Under the pieces are notes generated by a model, which saw nothing but the letters and a program-made list of their open reading frames with translations, made no database searches and was not told the DNA's origin. 8,030 nucleotides of DNA, taken from the NCBI GenBank assembly GCA_019236085.1, contig JAFAJR010000301.1:1-8030 (forward strand), written 5' to 3'. The stretch is from Candidatus Dormiibacterota bacterium. GTDB lineage: Bacteria; Chloroflexota; Dormibacteria; Aeolococcales; Aeolococcaceae. Each line of letters starts with the position of its first letter. The stretch's first letter is position 1. A program made the position numbers and the translations under genes. Shown piece after piece: positions 1-5,363 of this stretch.

Positions 1-225
1 GGCCTCCGTGGCAACGGTGAAATGGTGCGGTAAGCGCGCACCGGCGGCCGGGTGACCGGCCGGCCTGGTAAACCCCGCTTGGAGCAAGGCCGAACAGGGA
101 CCGGATGGTCACATCCAGAGGCTGCTCGTCTCAGTGTCCCGGGTCAGGCCGCACGAGGCGCCGGGCAACCGGCGTCGTAGATGGATGACCGTCCTCGACA
201 GAACCCGGCTTACAGGCCGACTTGC
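1..225 (+). ncRNA. rnpB: RNase P RNA, type A, 3' portion (5' end outside the window)
   Basis: This is the catalytic RNA of ribonuclease P, which removes 5' leaders from precursor tRNAs. The RNA is recognised by its near-universal core segments in the right order. GTGCGGTAAGCGCGCACC (25-42) is the P10/P11 region. GGTAAACCCC followed by GGAGCAAGGCCGA (67-93) is the next conserved block. AGATGGATGACCGTC (179-193) precedes the P4 3' strand GACAGAACCCGGCTTA (197-212). Hairpins fit the type-A fold: GGCCGG-GTGA-CCGGCC (46-61), a P12-like stem with a GNRA loop; GGATG-GTCA-CATCC (103-116), P14-like; and CGCCGG-GCAA-CCGGCG (159-174), a P18-like stem with a GCAA loop. The final AGGCCGACTTGC (214-225) should be the 3' strand of P1, so the missing 5' end is predicted to begin near GCAAGTCGGCC. 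About half of the molecule, including P4's 5' strand, lies off the left edge. The family assignment is very secure; the exact 3' end is uncertain by a few bases. Confidence 0.97.
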
Positions 226-231
226 TTTTTT
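214..231 (+). terminator. Probable 3' end and T-run terminator of rnpB
   Basis: Six T residues (226-231) directly follow the predicted P1 3' strand of rnpB. The other half of that stem is at the RNA's 5' end, so this is not a classic local terminator hairpin, but the T-run is the only one nearby and fits release of the transcript here. The rest of the gap (232-292) holds a weak 5-bp inverted repeat (GCCCA at 246-250, TGGGC at 260-264) without a T-run on either side. No other element is visible there. Confidence 0.4.
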
Positions 232-292
232 GAATTCAACCAAGGGCCCACACAGAGAATGGGCACAGCAACCGTCCGACCGCAGCGCGAGG

Positions 293-1606
293 TCATTCCG
301 TGACGCGCTGCATCCTTCCGTCCCGAGCCGTGATGTATTCGTACGAGTCGCGCAGCACCTTCTCAAGGACTGGCAGCTGCACATCACCAAGGCGCTTGAT
401 GTAGACACAGACTCTGCTGGTTGTGTGCTTGCCGAGTTGCTCGAGCAGCTCTCGGTGGCGCGACGTGCCATCCATCAGATAGACCGTCATCTTGCCCTTC
501 CTCGGATAGAAGCCGAGAACGTGACTGTCGCCCTCGCGTCCGCTTTCGTACCGGTAATGGTAGGAGCCGAACCCAATGGTGCCGACGTTCCAGATCCGCG
601 GCTCATCGCCGGTGATCAGTCTCATCGTGGCAATCAACGCGCGACTGTCCGCGATCGTTTGTGCGTCGTCCAGGGAGGCGAGATACTCCTCCACGTCGCT
701 GCCGCTGCCACTGATGGGAAGCAGCGCTCTCACAGTTGCCTCGCCGTTGCGCAGCATGCCGGCGGCCGGCAGGCGGCGCAGCAGGTCCGACCAGCCCGGC
801 TCGCGCGCCGAGATCTCCGCCAGCAGCGACCGGCCCTCCTCCACCCGGCCGGAGTCGGCCATCAGGATCGCGGCCCAGAACGACGCCTCGTCGTTGTCGC
901 GCAGCATCGCGCGAGCCGTCCTGTATTCATTCAGCGCCGCATCCAGGTCGCCCGACATCTCACGCTCCTCGGCCGCCTCCATGTGGGCGTAGCCCCGATG
1001 CAGCGACACCAGGCGGCGCAGCTCGGCCAGCGGGTCCGCCGAGTCCTCCACGCGCAGCTCGAGCACCCGATCTTGCCAGCTCTGTCCTGAACTTGCTGCC
1101 GCGACAATGAGCAGCGCCGCCGATTGGCGGCCCCGCACATCGCCGCCGGCTCGTTCCCCGGCCTCCAGCGCAACCAGCAGGCGCTCCGCGAAATCGCCGG
1201 ACGCTGCGATGTATGCCTCGAGCATCGCGGGCCACACCGAAGCGGTGCGCATCATGTTCGCCTGCACCGAGACACCGTCGCCTGTGACATGGCCCGCCTC
1301 GGCGATGCAGCGCTGTCCGGTGTGCACCGCCACCCCACCGGCTGCGTCCACGAATGCCACCTGCCGCCGGCCGGCATGCTCGTCGGCTGCGGTCAGCTCC
1401 TGCAGGGCTCTGACAGCGTCAACCCCAGATCGCAGCAACGCCAGGCCGCGGGGACCGTAGCCCGGTTCGGCATGCGCCTGCGTTGCCACGGCACCGACTC
1501 CGGCCTCCGCCCAGGTGACCACGCGGCCCACCGAGAACCAGTGCGACTGCACGGCGACACCGAGCATACCTGTCTCGCGGTCACGAGCGACGATGGAGTA
1601 CGTCAC
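293..1606 (-). CDS. DUF1028 (Ntn-hydrolase-like) protein with TPR-like segment fused to a DUF1801 domain
   Basis: The protein has 437 residues from a GTG start. Residues 1-200 match the DUF1028 family: an opening TYSIVARDRETGMLGVAV, AGVGAVATQA near 35-45, YGPRGLALL near 50-58, and GGDVRGRQSAALLIV near 154-168. The family resembles Ntn-hydrolases, but its substrate is unknown. Residues 203-285 look like a pair of TPR helices, ending in WSDLLRRLPAAGML, the place where stand-alone relatives usually stop. Residues 303-430 then match DUF1801, with GFGSYHYRYESG (345-356), GFYPRKGKMTVYLM (365-378) and CVYIKRL (400-406). DUF1801 includes B. subtilis YdhG/Fra, described as a frataxin-like iron protein. 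The start is chosen because the family N-terminus begins here and because GTG overlaps the rnhA stop as GTGA. The reading frame stays open to 1783, but that stretch is antisense-free shadow of rnhA. An internal ATG at 757 could start a separate DUF1801 protein. Confidence 0.9.
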   Translation of the reverse strand: MTYSIVARDRETGMLGVAVQSHWFSVGRVVTWAEAGVGAVATQAHAEPGYGPRGLALLRSGVDAVRALQELTAADEHAGRRQVAFVDAAGGVAVHTGQRCIAEAGHVTGDGVSVQANMMRTASVWPAMLEAYIAASGDFAERLLVALEAGERAGGDVRGRQSAALLIVAAASSGQSWQDRVLELRVEDSADPLAELRRLVSLHRGYAHMEAAEEREMSGDLDAALNEYRTARAMLRDNDEASFWAAILMADSGRVEEGRSLLAEISAREPGWSDLLRRLPAAGMLRNGEATVRALLPISGSGSDVEEYLASLDDAQTIADSRALIATMRLITGDEPRIWNVGTIGFGSYHYRYESGREGDSHVLGFYPRKGKMTVYLMDGTSRHRELLEQLGKHTTSRVCVYIKRLGDVQLPVLEKVLRDSYEYITARDGRMQRVTE

Positions 1607-2049
1607 GCGCCGTCCCGCACCATCGTCGATGCCACGAGGCGTTGCGTAGCCTCCACCGCCAGCCTGTCGACGCGCTCGTTGCCCGCCTCGCCGCTGTGTC
1701 CTCTGACATGTTCGAAGCTGACGCGCGAGTCGACCAGCCTGTCGATGTCGGGGTACAGGTCCAGGTTCTTCTTGCGCTTCCACGCACCGCGCAGCCAGTT
1801 GATGACGCCCAGGCTGTCGGTTCGCACGACGATGCGCCAGGACGCGTCGTCGCCGGTACGAGCGCGGAAGGCACGCAGTGCCTCGCGCACCGCTTTCAAC
1901 TCTTCGCGGTTGTTTGTTGTCAGCGCTTCACCCTCGGCCCGCTCCTCCACGCTCCCGTCAGGCCATTCGAGCCGGTACGCCCAGGCGCCGGCACCGGGGT
2001 TGCCTGAGCAGGCACCGTCGGTGTCCGCGATGACCGTCCGCTGAGTCAC
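1603..2049 (-). CDS. rnhA: Ribonuclease HI
   Basis: This enzyme cuts the RNA strand of RNA-DNA hybrids, clearing R-loops and replication primers. The 148-residue product is a single-domain RNase HI. The catalytic set is complete: D11 in TDGACSGNPG, E50 in TNNREEL, D78 in RTDS, and D128 in NERVDRLA, with the flexible-loop histidine H118 in VRGHSG. The region between the TDS strand and the NLDL motif (WLRGAWKRKKNLDL) is about 7-9 residues shorter than in E. coli RNase HI, so the basic protrusion that helps grip the hybrid is reduced. The start is the GTG that overlaps the upstream zinc-ribbon stop as GTGA; the upstream in-frame extension to 2142 does not resemble the family. There is only a weak GGTG ahead of the start, so translation probably depends on ribosomes finishing the gene before it. 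Its own TGA overlaps the start of the DUF1028 gene in the same manner. Confidence 0.96.
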   Translation of the reverse strand: MTQRTVIADTDGACSGNPGAGAWAYRLEWPDGSVEERAEGEALTTNNREELKAVREALRAFRARTGDDASWRIVVRTDSLGVINWLRGAWKRKKNLDLYPDIDRLVDSRVSFEHVRGHSGEAGNERVDRLAVEATQRLVASTMVRDGA

Positions 2050-2738
2050 GGCACCAGTATCCGGTCGCAGCTCGAGCACTGCACCACGCGTTCGGCCGCG
2101 CGGACCGCACGGCGCTCCTCCATGGACAGCGGCAGATGGCATCCGCCGCAGGCGTCGCCGGCGATCGACACCACCGCAGGACGGTGGCGAGCGGCGACGC
2201 GGGTGTACAGCGCGCGCTCAGCGGATGGCAGCGAGTCGAACAAGCGCTGGCGCTCCGTGTCGTCGGCCGCGATGTCCTCCTCGAGCGACTGCAGCCGCTG
2301 ACGAAGCGGACCCGCCGCCTCGTCGCGCCGCCGCTGCGCTGCCTCCAGATCGCTGCGGCGTGCATCAGTGATGGACGCGGCACGTTCGGCACTCTCCATC
2401 GCTTCCACGACGCGGTCCTCGAGCTCCTTCACGCGGCTGGTGAGCCCGTCCAGCTCATGCTGCATCTCCAGCAGCTCGTTGGGATTGCGCACCGACCCGC
2501 CGTACAAGCGGCGGTGCAGTGCGCGGGCTCGGTCCGCGACCGTCGACAGCTCGCGCTCGATAGTCGCGAGGCCGGCCTCCGAGTCGGCCTGCTCCCTTTC
2601 TGCGACGTCGAGCGCGGTGCTGCCGCTCGCCACCGCGGGGTCGCGTTGCAGCAGTGCCTCGTGATGTCGTTGCTGCTCGCGAAGCGCGCTGAGACGCTCG
2701 TCGAGCTGCTGCACTCGGAACAGCGCTGCCTGTGTCAC
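2046..2738 (-). CDS. Coiled-coil C4 zinc-ribbon protein (DUF164 / zf-RING_7 family, CdsZ-like)
   Basis: The product has 230 residues. Residues 5-170 are long charged helices with heptad-like leucines, predicted as an antiparallel coiled coil. The family signature LYGGSVRNPNELLEMQHEL sits at 78-96. A C-terminal zinc ribbon is formed by C197, C200, C221 and C224 (CGGC and CSSC). The family is widespread and is thought to bind nucleic acid or proteins; the Chlamydia member was named CdsZ for a link to type III secretion, but no secretion genes are present here. In mycobacteria the homologue also lies next to an RNase HI gene, so the pairing with rnhA supports a role in nucleic-acid metabolism. 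The start is the GTG overlapping the TrmK-like stop. It has the best Shine-Dalgarno sequence in the operon, GAGGTGG four bases upstream (2743-2749). The frame stays open upstream to 3098, but that part is arginine-rich shadow sequence. Confidence 0.92.
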   Translation of the reverse strand: MTQAALFRVQQLDERLSALREQQRHHEALLQRDPAVASGSTALDVAEREQADSEAGLATIERELSTVADRARALHRRLYGGSVRNPNELLEMQHELDGLTSRVKELEDRVVEAMESAERAASITDARRSDLEAAQRRRDEAAGPLRQRLQSLEEDIAADDTERQRLFDSLPSAERALYTRVAARHRPAVVSIAGDACGGCHLPLSMEERRAVRAAERVVQCSSCDRILVP

Positions 2739-3214
2739 GCAGCCACCTCGACAAGCCATGCGGGATACGTACGGCGTCCGTCGCGGACGTCGCGCCGCTC
2801 CAACACCGTCCAACGCCGCGACGTAAGCCACGGTTCGACGAGCTCGCCGCGTTGCATGCACTGCAGCACCAGCCAGCGCACCTGCATTGCCGCCGACGGT
2901 GCGACGATGCGCAGCGCGGTACCGCCTCCCACGCCGGCGACGACGACTGCGTCCACCTCGCCCGGCTGCAACGCGGTCAGCCCGTCGCCGTGCCGCACCT
3001 CGACATGCGACGCTGCATCCCAGCTCCGCAGGTTGGCCCGCAGCTCTGCCAACGGACCCGTCTGCGACTCGACGGCGATGACGGCGGCTCCTCGGCACGA
3101 GAGGTGCACGCTGAGCGCCCCGTGGCCCGCGCCGACGTCGGCCACGCGCCTGGCGGCAGTAGGGACGAGCGCTGCGACGGCGCGCAGCCTGGCGGGCAGC
3201 CGCGGCTCGATCAC
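2735..3214 (-). CDS. TrmK-like tRNA (adenine-N1)-methyltransferase, short form
   Basis: The 159-residue protein matches the catalytic domain of TrmK, which uses S-adenosylmethionine to methylate N1 of A22 in tRNA. Matching landmarks are RLRAVAALVP near 9-18, motif I DVGAGHG (26-32), the acidic AVES end of the second strand (47-50), GDGL (76-79), AGVGGG (93-98), and LVLQ (115-118) followed by a WL segment. Two things are odd. The family's DIGSDH is here DVGAGH, so the aspartate before the histidine has become glycine (G30). The protein also ends right after the Rossmann domain, lacking the roughly 70-residue helical C-terminal part of B. subtilis TrmK. The start is the GTG overlapping trpD's stop as GTGA, and the family N-terminus begins there. 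It is more distant from TrmK than its neighbours are from their families, so a different substrate or a generic SAM-dependent role is possible. Confidence 0.8.
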   Translation of the reverse strand: MIEPRLPARLRAVAALVPTAARRVADVGAGHGALSVHLSCRGAAVIAVESQTGPLAELRANLRSWDAASHVEVRHGDGLTALQPGEVDAVVVAGVGGGTALRIVAPSAAMQVRWLVLQCMQRGELVEPWLTSRRWTVLERRDVRDGRRTYPAWLVEVAA

Positions 3215-4236
3215 GCGGCCCGCTGCGAGGCGGTCACCAGCCGCTCCAGGGAGGCGAGTGCGGCACCGGAGTCGATAGCCTCTGCGGCGCGGCCCAGGCC
3301 CTCCGGCATGTTGTTGACAACTCCGGCGGCAACCAGGGCGGCCGCCGCGTTGAGCGTCACCGTGTCGCGTGCCGCACCGGGCTCGCCGCCGAGCACCGAG
3401 CGAATGCGCGCTGCGTTGGTCTCGGCGTCGCCGCCGTGCAGGGCCGCGACCGGCGCCGCCGGCAGGCCCAGCACCGCGGGGTGGATGTCGTATGTCGTCA
3501 CATGGCCGCCCTGCACGTCGTGGCACACGGCGGCGCCGTTGACCGTGAGCTCGTCCACGCCACCGTCACCTGTGAACACCAGGGCGCGCTCGTGACCAAG
3601 ACGCAAGAGCACCTGCGCCATCCGCCGGCCTGTGGTCGAATCCGGCACGCCGAGGGCCTGGCGACGGACGCGTGCGGGGTTTGCCATGGGGCCGAGCAGG
3701 TTGAACGCCGTGCGGATGCCCAGCTCACGCCGTGTCGGGCTCACATGCCGCATGGCGGGATGGTACGAAGGCGCATACAGAAAGCCGATGCCCGATGCGT
3801 GGATGCAGCGAAGCACCGCGTCCGGCGGAAGGTCGACATTCACACCGAGCGCCTCGAGCACGTCGGCGCTGCCGCAGCGCGAGGATGCGGCGCGGTTGCC
3901 GTGCTTGGCGACGATGCACCCCGCACCTGCTGCAACCAGTGCTGCCGCCGTTGAGATGTTGAAGGTGCTCATGGCATCTCCGCCGGTGCCGCATGTGTCC
4001 ACCGCGACGTCAGGAACATCGATGCGCACGGCATGCTCACGCATGGACAGCACCATGCCGGTGAGCTCATCGACAGTTTCACCCTTGGTGCGCAACGCAG
4101 CCAGGAAGGCTCCGATGACCGCCGGCGCAACGGCGCCATCCATCATGCGATCCATGACACTCCGCGCTTCGTCGGTGCTGAGGTCGTCACCCGACACCAC
4201 GCGTTCGAGCACATCGCGCATTCCCGGTTCGGCCAT
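3211..4236 (-). CDS. trpD: Anthranilate phosphoribosyltransferase
   Basis: TrpD transfers phosphoribose from PRPP to anthranilate, the second committed step of tryptophan synthesis. From the ATG at 4236 the product has 341 residues, the usual size. Hallmarks are DTCGTGGDAMSTFNIST (80-96, the PRPP-binding glycine loop), KHGNRAASSRCGSADVLEALG (111-131), RTAFNLLGPMANP (175-187) and GGVDELT (225-231). Nothing essential is missing. Other possible starts are a GTG at 4263, which gives nine extra residues and sits almost on the -10 element, and an ATG at 4221, whose product would begin MRDVLERVVSGDDLS as many TrpD proteins do. None has a convincing ribosome-binding site. It heads the five-gene minus-strand operon and is not accompanied by other trp genes. 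There is no room for an attenuator or T-box leader between it and the divergent esterase. Confidence 0.97.
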   Translation of the reverse strand: MAEPGMRDVLERVVSGDDLSTDEARSVMDRMMDGAVAPAVIGAFLAALRTKGETVDELTGMVLSMREHAVRIDVPDVAVDTCGTGGDAMSTFNISTAAALVAAGAGCIVAKHGNRAASSRCGSADVLEALGVNVDLPPDAVLRCIHASGIGFLYAPSYHPAMRHVSPTRRELGIRTAFNLLGPMANPARVRRQALGVPDSTTGRRMAQVLLRLGHERALVFTGDGGVDELTVNGAAVCHDVQGGHVTTYDIHPAVLGLPAAPVAALHGGDAETNAARIRSVLGGEPGAARDTVTLNAAAALVAAGVVNNMPEGLGRAAEAIDSGAALASLERLVTASQRAA

Positions 4237-4268
4237 GAATCGCTCGACGGTACCACCGAGCACCCCCG

Positions 4269-4276
4269 CCTATACT
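4269..4276. promoter_or_regulatory. Possible shared -10 element of the divergent trpD and esterase genes
   Basis: The only AT-rich spot in the divergent gap reads CCTATACT. On the + strand TATACT (4271-4276) matches the -10 consensus at five of six positions and lies 9 bases before the esterase ATG. That would place the transcript start at or within about 3 bases of the ATG. On the - strand TATAGG (4274-4269) shares the same TATA core and would start the trpD mRNA about 20-25 bases before the ATG at 4236. No good -35 element is visible for either direction. The call rests on motif and position only. Confidence 0.45.
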
Positions 4277-4285
4277 CCGGCTGCG

Positions 4286-5086
4286 ATGCCGGCCCGCACG
4301 TTGCAACCCTTCGACCCCGCGGCTGTGGCGCCGTGGCGGCTTGGCGAAGGGCGGCGCGGTGTGCTGCTGCTGCACGGGTTTGCCGGCACACCGCCGGAGC
4401 TGCGCCGGCTCGGTGAGCACCTCGCGAGCCGCGGCTGGCTCTGCGTGGCGCCGGCACTCCCCGGTCACGCCACCACGCCGGAGGACCTGCGTCGTCACGG
4501 GTGGCGCGACTGGACTGCTGCGGCGATGCGCGAGCTCGACAACCTGTGTGCCGCGTGCGACAGCGTCGTGGTGGCCGGGCAGTCCATGGGCGGCGCCCTC
4601 GCGCTGCACCTTGCGGCAAACGACTTCCGCGTGGCTGCGGTGGCCAGCCTCGCCACGCCGCTCTGGTTTCGGGGCCTGCTGCCGCGCATGCTCCCGGTGT
4701 TGCAGCACCTGGTCCGCTGGCACTTCCCGGGCAGCGACGTCGACCTCTGGGATCCCAGCGCTGTGGACGAGCTGCACTCGTACGGACGGCGTTCGGTGCA
4801 CGCCATCAACGAGCTGCGCGACCTCCTGCGGCAGGTGCGCGGCGAGCTCGCCCAGGTGCGCGCGCCGGTGCTCGTGATGCACGGGCGCCGCGACCGCACC
4901 GCGGACCCCGCATGCGCCGCCGAGATCGCGGCTCGACTCGTGTGCAGCAGCGCCGTGGAGCTCGTGTACCTGCCGCGCAGCGGTCACGCTGTTTCTGTCG
5001 ACATCGACCGCAACCTGGTCAACGAGCGCGTCGCGTCCTGGTTCGAGGAGCACACCACGGCGTCCGCGGTTCACTCCGCGGTCTAA
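4286..5086 (+). CDS. Alpha/beta-hydrolase, Est30-like carboxylesterase / monoacylglycerol lipase type
   Basis: The 266-residue protein has a complete serine-hydrolase set. The oxyanion motif LLLHGFAG is at 27-34, the nucleophile S100 sits in the elbow GQSMGG (98-103), the acid is probably D203 in MHGRRDRT, and the base is H234 in PRSGHAVS. The overall pattern closely follows Geobacillus Est30-type carboxylesterases, which hydrolyse short- to medium-chain esters, including the cap segment between the nucleophile and the acid and the SGH-x-x-x-x-D motif near the end. There is no signal peptide, so it is likely cytoplasmic. The ATG at 4286 is chosen because the homologous N-terminus starts there; the open frame upstream back to 3632 only mirrors trpD. 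No Shine-Dalgarno sequence precedes the ATG, and TATACT ends nine bases before it, so a leaderless mRNA is plausible. The TAA stop overlaps the stop of the convergent zinc-ribbon gene. The natural substrate is unknown. Confidence 0.93.
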   Translation: MPARTLQPFDPAAVAPWRLGEGRRGVLLLHGFAGTPPELRRLGEHLASRGWLCVAPALPGHATTPEDLRRHGWRDWTAAAMRELDNLCAACDSVVVAGQSMGGALALHLAANDFRVAAVASLATPLWFRGLLPRMLPVLQHLVRWHFPGSDVDLWDPSAVDELHSYGRRSVHAINELRDLLRQVRGELAQVRAPVLVMHGRRDRTADPACAAEIAARLVCSSAVELVYLPRSGHAVSVDIDRNLVNERVASWFEEHTTASAVHSAV

Positions 5087-5337
5087 CCGCCGAGCAGCTT
5101 CCTCGCCAGGTCGGGGTCGATCACCGGGTTGTCCGGCGGACCCTCGTCGACCGGCGGTTTGCGCGAGCGAAGGCCGGTTCGCATGTCACCCTCGCCGGGC
5201 ACCGGGGCGCGGCTGGTGGCACCGCATGCGGTGCAGCGGAACACGGCGAGCTGCTTGCCATGGCCGGCGTATTCGCGGTGCGAGAAGCGCATCTCGGCGC
5301 CGCAGGCCGGACAGCGGCGGGGCTCGCGGCTGCTCAT
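5083..5337 (-). CDS. Small zinc-ribbon protein of unknown function
   Basis: This short protein (84 residues from the ATG at 5337, or 88 from the ATG at 5349) has a clear zinc-ribbon near its N-terminus: CPAC at 9-12 and CTAC at 35-38, each followed by glycine, with an aromatic- and histidine-rich stretch between them. After the ribbon comes a polar, proline-rich linker, then a short probable helix, NPVIDPDLARKLLGG, ending the protein in Leu-Leu-Gly-Gly. I do not recognise a named family. The ribbon suggests binding to nucleic acid or a protein partner, but this is inference. Its stop codon (TAG) overlaps the esterase stop on the opposite strand by four bases, and its start lies 14-26 bases from the divergent Nudix gene. 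Coding is supported by the intact CxxC pairs and by exact packing between neighbours. Confidence 0.8.
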   Translation of the reverse strand: MSSREPRRCPACGAEMRFSHREYAGHGKQLAVFRCTACGATSRAPVPGEGDMRTGLRSRKPPVDEGPPDNPVIDPDLARKLLGG

Positions 5338-5363
5338 CGCCTGCAGCATGGCAGGCTACGCGG

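Noticed and set aside
246..264. Inverted repeat GCCCA/TGGGC as an operon terminator
   Set aside because: The stem is only five pairs with a nine-base loop and has no T-run on the minus strand, so it is not a convincing intrinsic terminator.
109..471. Open reading frame of 120 codons on the minus strand at the left end
   Set aside because: It lies across rnpB and the end of the DUF1028 gene, resembles no protein family, and has shadow-like composition.
134..1090. Long plus-strand ORF (318 codons) opposite the DUF1028 gene
   Set aside because: It starts within rnpB and mirrors the third-codon-position GC bias of the minus-strand gene; no domain is recognisable.
1607..1783. N-terminal extension of the DUF1028 reading frame
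   Set aside because: The 59 extra residues are low-complexity and overlap rnhA out of frame; the family N-terminus starts exactly at the GTG at 1606.
1124..3278. Long plus-strand ORFs (306 and 380 codons) opposite rnhA, the zinc-ribbon gene and the methyltransferase gene
   Set aside because: They are antisense to genes with clear family motifs and are rich in Arg, Ala and Ser as expected for high-GC shadows.
3632..4285. Upstream extension of the esterase frame across trpD
   Set aside because: The 218 codons are antisense to trpD and unlike any hydrolase N-terminus; the real protein begins at 4286.
4237..4285. Attenuator, T-box or riboswitch leader for trpD
   Set aside because: There are fewer than 50 bases between trpD and the divergent gene, with no hairpin pair, leader peptide or Trp codons.
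4187..5074. Minus-strand ORF of 295 codons opposite the esterase
   Set aside because: It overlaps an intact serine-hydrolase gene along its length and shows no motif of its own.
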